64,000 nt of DNA from Chrysoporthe austroafricana (lineage: Eukaryota; Ascomycota; Sordariomycetes; Diaporthales; Cryphonectriaceae). This document shows, piece by piece, positions 11,465 to 22,311 of this stretch. The DNA is taken from NCBI GenBank assembly GCA_001051155.2, contig JYIP02000003.1, positions 4,650,001 through 4,714,000 of the forward strand. The letters are read 5' to 3'. Position 1 is the first letter of the stretch; each line of letters opens with the position of its first letter. The notes below the pieces were generated by a model. That model was not told the DNA's origin and ran no database searches. It saw nothing but the letters and a program-made list of their open reading frames with translations. Position numbers and translations under genes: made by a program.

Positions 11465-12168
11465 GGATGGGTAAGGGCTGCGGCGGCAGGGCAGGGCGTC
11501 CGGGAACGTGCTTACACAATGATGATACCTCGACTCGTGACAATTTCATGAGGCTGGTGGCCGGCGTGCCATCGCGTCGAGCTTCTGCTCCACCTCGACC
11601 TCATTCGTTCTCGTCTCTTCTTTCCCTCTGACTTCCATCTCTCCTCTCCCTCCGGCCTTGGTCGATGTGGACCAGGGTGTTCATCTGCGTAGGCCACCCA
11701 CCGGTGACGTACTTGCGTGAAAGTGGACCCATTCAATAAGCATATGCGTTCGACTCCGGCTCAGTGGGTTGATCGTCTAATACGAATGGAAGATTGATAT
11801 CTTTTCCCCCACACTCTGCTTGTTCTCATACTTCTCCCGTTGAGATCTCGCTTTTTCAGAGGGGAGACAAACCTCTCAGGCCTGCAAGGGTTCTCCCACG
11901 GACTCTTCACCGACATATGACCGTTCACAATAATACTTAAAACAAATTTCCACTGCATTTGAAAACCTGCTTGCCTTGGGTATCTACACTGAAGTCTTCC
12001 TTGCTGTCATGTGCCTCATGAGTCTCTCGCATGAACACAGATGATGTCTTCGGAACAACTGCCCTCGTGAGCACCTCCCCGGCACATGAGCCCTCGCCGT
12101 GGAAAACCCCCAAGCCGTGCTGAACCAACACCAACAACACCAACACCACCACCCACCCCTTCTCCTCA
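11465..12168. other. Convergent 3' flanks of ELC1 and DBR1
   Basis: Nothing beyond probable untranslated flanks is visible. Short frames on both strands are not conserved-looking. Confidence 0.5.
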
Positions 12169-13940
12169 TCACGGCCTACCACGCCCCCTCCCCCCACCCC
12201 GTCCAAACCCTCCTCCCCCCCTGCCCCGTCCGCGGCCCGCAGACCCACCGCGGCCTCCCCCCCTCCCGCCCCTGCGCCGCCTCTCCGCCCGCTCCTCCTC
12301 GGTCGCGTCCCACAGGTTCTCCAGCCCGAGCATCTCGCAGAACGCCGCCGTCTGCGGGTTCGTGTACTCCGTCGGCTGCACCCCCGAGTGTAGGTTCCAC
12401 AGCGCCGGATCGCACCCTTCCTCGAGCGCCGGCGCCGTCCGCGCGAACTCGCGCGGCACCTCCAGCCGGCCCGCCCCGACGACGTGCTCCTCCACCCACG
12501 CGCGCGCCTCGCCGATCCGCGGCCGGTACGCGGCCTCGCCCTCGTCGGGCGGCACGGTGTCCCCCGGCCGGAGCAGCTCGTGGAAGACGCGCGTAATGGC
12601 GAGCCACTCCGGGTCGTAGCACAGCGCGTAGCGCCTGTTCGGGTCCGTGGCGGAGGCGGACGGCGGGTAGCTGTCCAGGTGCGCCGGGTCGACGGGGTGT
12701 AGGTCGGCCAGCTGCAGGAACTCCCGCCCAGGCCCGCACTTGCTGAGCGCGAGGAAACGGGTGCAGGTGTTGGTGATTGTCGGGGGCACGGGCTGCCCCG
12801 GGGTCGTCTGGGGGCCGGCCGCAGGCCTGGGCCGGTTGAAGGCGGCGGGAAGCTGGGCGCGGAGGTCGTCCGAGACGGACGTGCTGGGCGCCTCCTTGGC
12901 CACGCCTCCTGCGGCAGGGGCGGGCGCGTCGTCGCCGTCGCCGTCGTCCAGGTCCAGGTCGATCTCGTTAGGGTCCTCCACCGCGGCGGGCGGTGCTGGC
13001 GCCGCCGCTGCAGGAGCCGACGGCCCGGGCTGTGCGGTCTGGGCATCCTCGGCCGCCCCGCCGGCCTGGTCAGCAGGAGGCTGCCCGGGCGGCGGGTAGG
13101 TCTTGATGGCCGAGAACTTCCAGTGCATATGCCCCGAGAACCAGTACGCGGGCCTCAGCCGGTCCATGACGTACTCGGCGGCGATGCTGCCGAGCGTGCC
13201 GGCCAGGCTATCCTGCCGCCACGCAGGCCGCTGCCTGTAGAGCGCCTGCACGTCGCCGAGCTTCTCCACGCCGCGGGGCCAGTCGTGGCTCAGGCCGATG
13301 TCGACCTGCCCGCGGACCTGCAACAGCTTCCGCACGTCGAGCTCGCGGACGTGGTAGAAGCTCTTGACGTCGCCGCCGCCGAACGGCAGCCGCTCGCCGT
13401 GCGGCCGGCGGTAGTCGCCGCCCTTCCAGATGCCGCTCAGCCCGGCGATGCGCAGCGGGCCCACGCGCAGCACGTTCGCCGCGCCCAGGTAGTAGATATC
13501 GGGCGCGACCCACCCGCCGTAGTACAGCTCGCGCAGGTACGCGGCAGCCTCGTGGTTGCCGCCGATGAAGACGGTCAGGTACGGCGCCGCCCGCGCCCCC
13601 GCGTAGTACTCGTGGAAGTCGCCCAGCGCGCGGTACTTGGCGGGCACCGACATGACCTCGATGTCGCGGCCGTTGCGCGTCGCCTGGAAGTCGCCGCAGA
13701 TGATGACCAGGTCGACGCCCGGCCAGCCGCGCTCGCGGCAGGCCGCCGACACGGCGGCATAGATCGGGTTGAGCGCGCCGTGGCCCTGGCGAAGGGGGGC
13801 AGCGCGGGTCAGCACGGGTGCTCTGCTTGTCTGTCTGCTCGCCCGGCGGCGGCACTAGAGGGGGAGGGACTTACGCAGCCCTGGATGGCGACGCGGACGC
13901 CTTCTCTCGCGACGAGCGTCGGGTTGGGCGTGTCTCCCAT
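12169..13940 (-). CDS. DBR1: RNA lariat debranching enzyme Dbr1
   Basis: The exons are 13940-13875 and 13785-12169, joined in phase 0, giving 560 residues. The enzyme hydrolyses the 2'-5' bond of excised intron lariats in the nucleus. The metallophosphoesterase signature is complete: VAIQGCGHG (split by the intron after Cys22), ICGDFQATRN, FIGGNHEAAAYL, the adjoining WVAPDIYYLG, LSGIWKGGDYR, LSHDWPRG and the closing SGHMHWKF. The DBR1-specific C-terminal domain follows (FLALSKCGPGREFLQLAD and onwards). Between the two is an Ala/Pro/Asp-rich insert that includes a DLDLDDGDGDD stretch. The protein ends in an RG/RGG-rich tail of about 30 residues, a feature of RNA-binding proteins and a plausible arginine-methylation target. 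Its 3' end faces elongin C. Confidence 0.95.
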
Positions 13941-15334
13941 GCTGGATGCTCGCGGGAAGAGGAGCTCGTCGTATGCAGTATCAGGTCGCCGAGGCTTCTG
14001 GGTCTGGCTAATAGAAGAATTCTTATGGAACAGTCTATTCAATGAACTCAACGCCCTCCTCCCACAAGCTGTGGTTACCGCAAGGCTGTGGTGCATGGGC
14101 GAGGATGATTTCACCGTCCAGTTGAAGCTGGGCCTTTCCAAATTATAAGCACGAGAGATGCTCAGTGGGGAGGCCAGGGGCGAGCAGGTGCGCTAAGGAG
14201 GCGCTACTGACGCTGAGTCGAGGGGCACAGGTGCTACCGGCAGGGGCCTATAGACCCTGAATGACTCACTATAAGCGCACTTCTACTTTTATTCAGGCTG
14301 CATCTCAACAACAAGCCCCAGTAATGTGGAAGAGGCATACTAGTAAACGAAAATTCCGTCTTTATAGACATCGCTACCAAGGCAGCAACGCGGCTAGATG
14401 GCTAGTATTTCGTTCAATTTGCAATTCGAATTGCCAGCATACCCAGACGCAACTACAACCACTCTTATAACCGTTATGATGAACAGCTAAAGGAAAGAAA
14501 ACCCCCCCAGGCGTGAGACTGGCAAGCATGTACTCGGCAGGATGTAACGTCAATAAGCCAGGCTTGACTCACACCGAAGGCTAGTCGTCAGTCTCCACGG
14601 GCTTCTACGTACTCCAAGTCGTACGAGGTCGCTCCTATATCATTAAATTTCGCTATAGACTTAACGTCTAGGATGTTGAGAAGCTGTAGATGAAGGCCTG
14701 CTGCTCAGTTGTGGCGCATCATCGGTCATAATGCGGTCTAATATACAGGGAACGAGACGAACAGCATAGAAAGAGTCACGAACATTACCACGATTCTCAG
14801 CTTTGAGTCCCGCACGGGACAAGTCTCTTATCAGCCTAAGAACAGGGGGAAGCATAATCGGGCTACAAAAAGATTATCTAACAAGTCGCTAATGCTGCAG
14901 CAGCCTGGTCCAAAGACGCGGTCACGAATAGTGAGAAGGCTCTCCAGAAGGCGGTCAGTAGAGCCTAGTCAGGGTAGCCGACAATCTGCAAGAGTTGAGT
15001 CACTCCACGTCAGTGTCCACAAATAGCTTGCAAGGCTTGGAGTGCAGTACCAACTTGCAGTGCCACGGGCCGCGTTGATGGCTTGAGCCTGGTCAAGCGA
15101 CATAGAGCCGTATGCCATGGTGAGGTGAAAGGCACTAGTTGGTGCCAGAGATTGTGCTCACCGACGAAGGCATTGGAGATTCCCTCCGAATGGCACGTGC
15201 TGGTCTTGTAGTCTTGTCTCGGAATCATAACGACCATGAGGAAAACGGACCAACAACAGTAGCGGTAGATGCAAGTCTAGTAGTTGCGACTTTGCGACCG
15301 CCGCGGTCAAGACATCCCTCGTCCAAGAGGCGAA
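13941..15334. other. AT-richer gene-free stretch
   Basis: This 1.4 kb separates housekeeping DBR1 from the accessory protease gene. After about 14250 base composition becomes noticeably AT-richer and open frames are short and scattered. It may be degraded repeat DNA, but I cannot identify a parent element. Confidence 0.45.
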
Positions 15335-18209
15335 CTAGTTATTGATAGCTATAGGCTTTGAATGACGTAATAATACAGCCCACAAAGCATGGATCAGACG
15401 GCGAACATCTTCTTTGTCAGGCTCGTCTTCGATGGCAGATTCGTAGCCACTGTCCTCGGATGGAGCTTCTGAATTGATACTGCAAGCGTCTGTTTCCTGG
15501 CAGAGTGGTAAAGTGCTGGCAACAAATTCCGTGTACGGGGATGGGAAAGAGGTTCCGGTAGGTAAGACCTCATCTTCGTCTAGCTCGACTATCCTTCGGT
15601 AAACTCGGTTACAGCTCCCACTAAACTATCATTAGCATCTCAAATGAACTATAAGCTCTTGTTAGGTGTCACCCACCACCTTGCGGCTTCCTTTTGGTCT
15701 CGGATTGAGAAGGTACGGCACCATGGGCAACTGGAAAATTCCTCCTCACGGATACTAATCTCTGGAGCATTGCAGAGGATTCTCACCACTATGCCATCAT
15801 TCGGTCTAATCGAAGCCTCAGAACACGTTGTTTGATCAATCGCTCCGCCACTAGATTGCTCTTGAAAAAGTAATCGTCTTTGCGAGGCCAGTCGACCTGC
15901 CATCCGGCCCTTAAGTCTATTCTGTATGATAGACTGAAAAGTATCCCATGAGGATACTGAGTTCAGCGGAATAGAGGTTCTAAAGCCATAAACGTTTTCT
16001 AAAATGAAGAATTTGTCTGAAGGTCGGTCAAGAGTGAGGGATTCGCCAAACTCCCTGACGATTGTGACTATACTCGACATGGTGTCTGTCAGCCTCTGAT
16101 CCTGGGCGCCGTGTTGAGTCAAGTAACTAAGCCTCTTGACAACAAGATTGTCGAATTGTGCCCGATACTTCTCTAAGAGACGTGGATTATTCTGTAGCGT
16201 ATTTTTCAATTTAGAGGACACGGTTGTATTGTCACTCATATCTGAAGCGTAATTTTGTTGCAAGCCCAATCTAAACCGGATCAGTGTTCGATCATGGACC
16301 ACCAGGCGTTTGATACTTACAGAGTCATGACCTCAAGAAGGGTGCTGAGCGCTATGTTATAGCCAAGTACCTCACGGCGAAAGGACTGAACACTTAGCCT
16401 GAGGTGAACACCGAGCGAAATCTTCTGTGTTCCGTATTGAGAACGTTGCTGTAGTATGCTGGGTCTTGATTTCCACGAACTCCGTCCCGACAAGCACAAC
16501 TGGAGCTCGTAATGAAAATGTCGCAGGCATTGCCAAAGTTTTTCCGTTATAGTCGACAATATCTGGCCATATTTTCTATTTTCCCGTACGTCGCATTCGA
16601 GAGTTGCTTCTGAAATTGCACGAAGGATTTGAGTCAGGACTTCAACCTCTTGTATCTGCTCACCGATATCGGTCAAGGTTGTGACAATATCCTGGGCGAA
16701 AGTGATGATAAGTTCGATATCGTCTCGGCTACCAGGCAAAATAATCCTGGCCTGGCTTATGTTACTTGCGTCTTCATGCGCCGAAGCTGTCGGATCCATC
16801 TCCTCTATAGCGGACTCCTTGGCTGACGCGATGGTCGTCCGGAGCCCTGTCTGTCGTCTGATATCCTCTAGCAGATCCTTCATGTCAAGAAGATAGCATT
16901 CATTCAGCGAGTCGCAGGCTCCTATCAGCATTCCAAAGGGTTCGTTCTCGTCCAGACGGAATGCCCATGATCCCGACGATCCCACTTGAATAAAGCCTGG
17001 TATGACTTGTGCCACAAGCACGGGCTGCGGCGGCGCGTTGATGGGAAGCCCAAAGACAGACGTAGACACAATAGTGGCATCGACTGTTTCGTCAGCAAGC
17101 ACGATCTCCACGTCTGTCCGAGATTCAGAACGAGCAGTCTTCGACAGCCGTGGCAGAATTGTGTTCTGTTTGGTCACAGCTGGGTGGTCGATGGTAATGA
17201 GTGCCCAATCGAGTCCCGGTTTCTCCGGCTCGATGCCGTGACCGGACATGCGAGAGAGGTGGCCAATGATGACCTTTCCTAGTTCCTTGGATAGCGGGAC
17301 CGTTGTACATTCAATTGTCTCAGCCCTGTCGAATTCTGGATGGTCGTAGGCAGGGAGCAAGCTAGCAATGCAGGCCTCAACCTGTTCCTCCTCAGACAAT
17401 TGATAATCCTCCTGATCTTGGTCAAAAGGAATGAGGAAGTCCAGCTCTGACTCATCGATATCGAATTTGCCGAGACTTGGAGTTGGATGTGGACAGAAGA
17501 CGTGGGCAACAGTCAAAGCATATTCGTCTCCATCGATTAGAACGAAGCCTCCAATGGTTGCAGTTCCAAGGAAATTCCCGTCAATCCAGATTTCGACGAC
17601 CAAGCCATTGAGACTATTCGGTACCGTACTGCCTGGCAGCCACACCTCAAACTCGTGGAGATCGGGATGCCTCTCTTCTTGCTCATGTTCCTGAAGGCTC
17701 GCGATCGGTGGGTAGAGCGGAAATGCCGATGTCATGATGGCTCGTTCCGGAACTCGAAAACATCCCCAACCTGGACGGAGGATATTGCTCGTAAGAATAA
17801 TGTATCTGAGGCTTTTGCTGAACCAGTCCAGGTCGCATACAATGGTAATATAAGGAGATGCGTGAGCGGTATCTACCCCTATGAGTAGGTACCTAAGACT
17901 GTAAGCAGCCGGGGGATGTTGCAGACAGGGCTCGCTTTTTGGCCGACGAAGCTGCCACTCGTCCGTTCTTGCAATGATGACTTCGATCAAGGTACCTCTG
18001 AGTTTTTCAGCGGCGTGAGCAGGGGCTCCAATCATTTCCCAGCCGACGATCGGACGAAATTTGGTATCGATGCGGAAACGCTCCGCCCCAAAGCAACTGA
18101 GGAACTCGGGTGGTGTTCTTGTGAGTTGCTGGCGGAGGGCACGGCTCACATCACCCAGACGGCTTCGTATAGGCGAGGACACCGGCTCGGTCGCGGTCAT
18201 TGTCGCCAT
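15335..18209 (-). CDS. Trypsin-like protease fold fused to a ubiquitin-like (ULD-type) domain
   Basis: The exons are 18209-16321, 16270-15680 and 15620-15335, giving 921 residues. Residues ~200-450 look like a chymotrypsin-fold protease. His is in ALTVAHVF (His236), Asp in GLDWALITI (Asp334) and Ser in GSSGSWAF (Ser414, in place of the usual GDSGG), each in a beta-rich setting. A helical stretch follows (~470-700). Residues ~715-805 match the ubiquitin-like domain seen in fungal STAND-associated proteins: FFILENVYGFRTSIPLNSV, then SSWDTFQSII, and closing PNDGIVVRIL. The C-terminal tail is acidic and Ser-rich with a final Leu-rich segment. The N-terminal 190 residues are unassigned. Intron 2 could use either of two donors 6 bp apart. 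It is divergent from a membrane-protein gene across 606 bp. The family resembles fungal cell-death/allorecognition proteins; that role is inference. Homology assignments need a profile search. Confidence 0.78.
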
Positions 18210-18815
18210 TGCGGATTTTTAGATTACATGGCCGGAGCCGACTGGGTGAACTTAGGAGGAGAAGTCAGAAGGGGAGCGCTGGAAGTTTGGCGGATATATA
18301 CTCTCTCTCCACCGAGGCTCAGTCGAGTAGAGCTTTTGATCTATTCGTTTCCTGGTCGGCGCGCATTTTCTTGTTTTATTCACGGACGGGCAAAAGTATG
18401 GTATGTGTTCTGTTCATCCCGTCCGGGCACACAATTCCTCCCATCGTCGTCGATGCCCAGAAACGCCAGTAAGCGCTAACGTGTGGCTGGGTTTTGAATA
18501 TGCACAGCCAATACATCCGTACTGGTTATGAACACAGCCTGCCTCGGGGTGTATTGCCACTCGCGGGTGCTGCATGATTGGGTGAGAAGCCTCCATTCCT
18601 CAAGGTCTGAGACCACCCAAGCTAACAGCCGGAGCCTGATCTACGCCAACGGTGAAAATTTGAAAAGGCTTTCTCTTAGCCGTGACCGCCTATTCTAGAG
18701 CAACAATGCCAATTTCCTCGGGCAGAGCTAACTCTCTTGCATTGCCCTCGGAAATGCCATAGCATAATCTGCGTTACTACCGCATTCCACTCTGACCTGA
18801 CGAGGGCTCGGTACG
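18210..18815. promoter_or_regulatory. Bidirectional promoter region of the protease-ULD and membrane-protein genes
   Basis: 606 bp separates two divergent start codons and no frame within it looks coding. An AT-rich TATA-like stretch (GGATATATACTC) lies near 18291-18302, about 85-95 bp upstream of the minus-strand start. Co-regulation of the two genes is plausible but not shown. Confidence 0.45.
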
Positions 18816-19910
18816 ATGTCCTTTCCAAACCTGGCTGCACCGTACTCGCTAGATACGGACTGGAGAAGCTACATCGTTGATTCGATCTGGCCCTTGCAGA
18901 ATATCATACCATCCTCACAAAGCCCCGGGAGTTTTGCTATTATCGAGTTTGATGCCCTTCTAAAATTTGTTGACCGAGAATGGGGTACGGCCAAAAGAGA
19001 TGAGCACTCGGTCTCCTGCTTCGACGACCTCATCTATCTCATTGGTGTATTACGCTCCAATAAAACCTTGAATTTGACCATGCTCATGCAGGTTATACAA
19101 GACGATAGACCAGATTTGGCGTCGCGGCCAAACAAGCTCACTGTTTCTTTGGAGCTCGCGGCACGCATCTGGCTGATACTTGATGTCAGAAACTTGATGC
19201 CGTCTAGCCAGGTCCAGCTGCAAGAGTCTTTGCCCTGGCCACAGACCAAGACCCTGCGGGCAGTACTCGACGACAATCTCGTTAAGAGTACTAAGATCAC
19301 CGCAGGCCAATTCTGCCAACAGATGAACGTTCATGATATGAGGAATATCGCCGGCATCCGCGTGGAGTGGACAGATAATCTTGTCTCGCATCTGATGCTG
19401 AAGGGATCGGTGTTGTACATCTTCCACAATGTTTCCGCGCTGAGGAGAATGCGACAGTCCGAGTGAGTTGACCTCGGCGGCCGAGCCTGCCCGCGAGCCT
19501 GATCTTTCTACTATTGCTGACTTGTAACAACATCAAGTTGCTTGTTGAAATATGACTTTCTGGATGAAACTCTTGCAACAATAGATCTGCTCATGCCTCT
19601 GACAAGTGGCCGGTGCAACAGTTGGCTTAACGAAGAAAGCAAGCGACCCGGGATCGACGGCAATATCGTCCATCGCAACAGGCCTGACCCGCAAAAATCG
19701 AGCTATCTGTACTGGCACGAGAGACTCCTTTTGATCGAGGAGACTTTTGAAAAGACAAATCCTAGGAGCGTGTTCCAGTGGTGGTACGATACGCGAGACA
19801 TGCAGAGGTGGTGGACGTTCTGGCTCGCCGCCGTTGGGATCTTTCTCACTGTACTTTTCGGTCTAATCCAGTCTGTGACAGGCATCATTTCAGTCGCAAG
19901 AACGGGCTGA
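18816..19910 (+). CDS. Fungal protein with one C-terminal transmembrane helix
   Basis: The exons are 18816-19462 and 19538-19910, joined in phase 2, giving 339 residues. I do not recognise a named family. The sequence has a soluble, mixed alpha/beta-looking N-terminal ~250 residues with no visible catalytic motif. Next comes a Trp-rich amphipathic stretch (VFQWWYDTRDMQRWWTFW). A single hydrophobic helix follows (LAAVGIFLTVLFGLIQSVTG) and the protein stops about eight residues later. This Trp-rich plus terminal-helix arrangement is widespread in uncharacterised fungal proteins. There is no signal peptide, so a tail-anchored topology with the bulk in the cytosol is likely. It shares a promoter region with the protease-ULD gene. 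The start is the first in-frame ATG; the intron retains good GTGAGT and AAG sites. Confidence 0.75.
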
Positions 19911-22311
19911 AAGAGAGGTACTTGGAAAGGTTTAGGGTGCGACAACTCCTATTGAATATGTTTTGTGAAGCAATGCTCTTGAAGCAGGCGAGAAGGTGCT
20001 CAGGGAGGAAGAAGCACTTCAGCAATTAGCCTCCAGAAGAGCTACACAGCCATTCAGCTCGCTCTCGAGCTCTCGCAACCGCGAAGTCAAGACGGATCTA
20101 GCCGTATCTAGCGCTGAAATGGCAAGATGGGCGACAGCTTCAGCTCTGGCACGAGGTCTTTGGATTATATTGAAGGAAACGTACTGGGTGGCGGCTTCGA
20201 ATCTACAAATATGTCAGCACTTATATCAAATGTGGAAGCGTTGGGTTTGACTTATCCTCCGAAAAGAGGGGCTGCTACCTCGTCATTCCTGAAGAGGGAG
20301 CAGCCAGGGCTACTCTCTACGAGCCTGCCCTTGTCCAAAAAGTCAAGGAGTTGTTGCCTTCGTATGGCGGTCCAGACGAAAACCACCGCCATCTCCACAA
20401 CGGAACTGGACAAGTACAAAACTTTGACTCCAACTCAAGATGGGTCCCGGTTCCGCTGCGAATCAGGTCAACGGTCCCACCACACGCGCCATACTTAGCA
20501 AGCGTCGTCCAAGACAATAAGTGGTGAACCCCATGGAAAATCACACCCGCAAAGCCGCTCAATGCTCGCACACCAACATTCCGAGACAATGGCCAGCCGT
20601 CATCGACACAGCAACAGCGACATCGCCGCAAGATGCTGGGACAAGTGACACCAAGATCGCGACAGGAGAAGCTCTTTCCGTGTGATCGCACTGCCAACTA
20701 GGACTGGTTTTTGTATCCTCTCCATCGAGCTACCCGCGCAGCCAAGGAGGGCAACAACGCACAAACAAAATACATCCTCAAAAATTGCGCTATCGTCTCT
20801 CATGCAGTCCATCACTGGCAGATGAGAGGGAGCATGCCCAGCACCAGAAGATGAAGAGCAAGGTGCCGCGTGCCCTGTGGACTCCTGGGATGAGGCCCAT
20901 GAGCACAGGTTGATGCGCCTGGTCAGAACTCATGCAAGGCATGACACATCGATGGTTGTTACCGTGATGTGGTTCTGGTAGTCGGTGGTGGACGAATCAG
21001 AGAGTCCGCAGCTTGGACAAAAAGCAGGAGAGACAGGATACCGAGAGCATGGCAACGAGGCATGTTGACTCAATCTCAAGACGTTTCTGCCCGGAGCCTG
21101 CTGATCCTCGCTCCTTGTTGTGAACAAGGATTCCGGCAAGGTGAATCAGAGGCTTAACCCCGCGGAGGGGAAACGTGGAGATTGATCGCTTGAAGCCAAC
21201 GTCGCGCCCTTTCCTGCTCCACCAGCGCCTCTTCCCGGCCGAAGCCAACAAGAAGACGAAAGAGAACGCTGCGGTAACAATCTGCACCCAGAGGCAACCA
21301 ACCGAAACACAACCAAAACAATCCAAGATGACCAAATTTCACAGCCCAGCGGCCGAGACCCGACGAGCGACCCCAGACCAGGGGTTCTTACCATTGTGAC
21401 TCATGGGTCAAGACGCCTCACGCGTCCCAATGGAACGTCTGGACATATCCTCGCCGCCCTTCCACCTTCGACATCCTGCTCCATCCGAAAACCACTTTTC
21501 AGCGGCACGAACATCACAGGAGACATCTCGGGTTTAGAGAGCAGCTCAGAAACGAAGACAGCGCAGAACACCGACCGATTATCTCAGGGTTAAGTTCCGA
21601 GACTCGTACCCTCACTGGAACTGGCTTGCCAGTTGACGACAACCATGGCCACAATAAACCAGACCGCGGCGATCAACGAGATTCCTGATACAGGTACGAG
21701 ATGCGACGTATTGTGGAGATCCAGCCCAGCAGAGAGGTCCTTGATGGACATGCCTTTCGGCAAACGAGAATCGGAGAACTGTGGGGGAGGCGTCGTGCGT
21801 TGGCAACTACAAGAGTGGTTGCGAAAGAGCTTCGTCCTGGCGCGGCCCTGGCGTGATGCATGTCGACTCCATATCTTGCGCATCGCGATGGGAACACGGT
21901 AATTGACTGTATCTCGGGCCGACCAAACGAAAACGACTGGTGATGAGGCAATGTCGAAGTTGCAAGGCATTGTGAAGTCCAGTTGGATGGGTGCGTCTTT
22001 GCAAAGAGAAGGGTGCAATTCCTAGGTGCGCAGCCTGGCCTGAAAAACATCACGCGAAGCGCGTCAAGGTGCGCTAAACCCAGTGGGACTAGCGTCAAGT
22101 CACAAGCAAATAGCTGAGTCATCTTTTCTCCACATTTTCAACGACGCCGTTGATTTCTCAGCCTTTCGACGGAGGTCTTGAACTTCTTTGACGGTTTGTC
22201 AAGACTGGCCCGTCTCCTTTGACGACCTCACACTCTTCGATATTGAGGATGCTGCCTTTCTCTCACTATCAAGAGGTTTTATGGGACCATAACCCCTGAA
22301 TTGCTTGCGCT
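19911..22311. other. Gene-poor region with an isolated open frame
   Basis: Most of this 2.4 kb has no supportable gene. One plus-strand frame without an ATG, about 20180-20524, reads as plausible protein (it includes EKRGCYLVIPEEGAARATLY and KVKELLPSYGGPDENHRHL) and then stops. It may be an exon of an unrecognised gene or a relic. The right end, from about 22120, is the probable Rtp1-like gene promoter. Confidence 0.35.

Noticed and set aside
13123..14148. Long plus-strand frame opposite DBR1
   Set aside because: It is the antisense of a well-conserved metallophosphoesterase in GC-rich sequence; composition is Ala/Val/Arg/Leu-biased and no domain is visible.
21590..22122. Overlapping minus-strand frames
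   Set aside because: No domain, mutually overlapping frames, and no splice sites that join them coherently.
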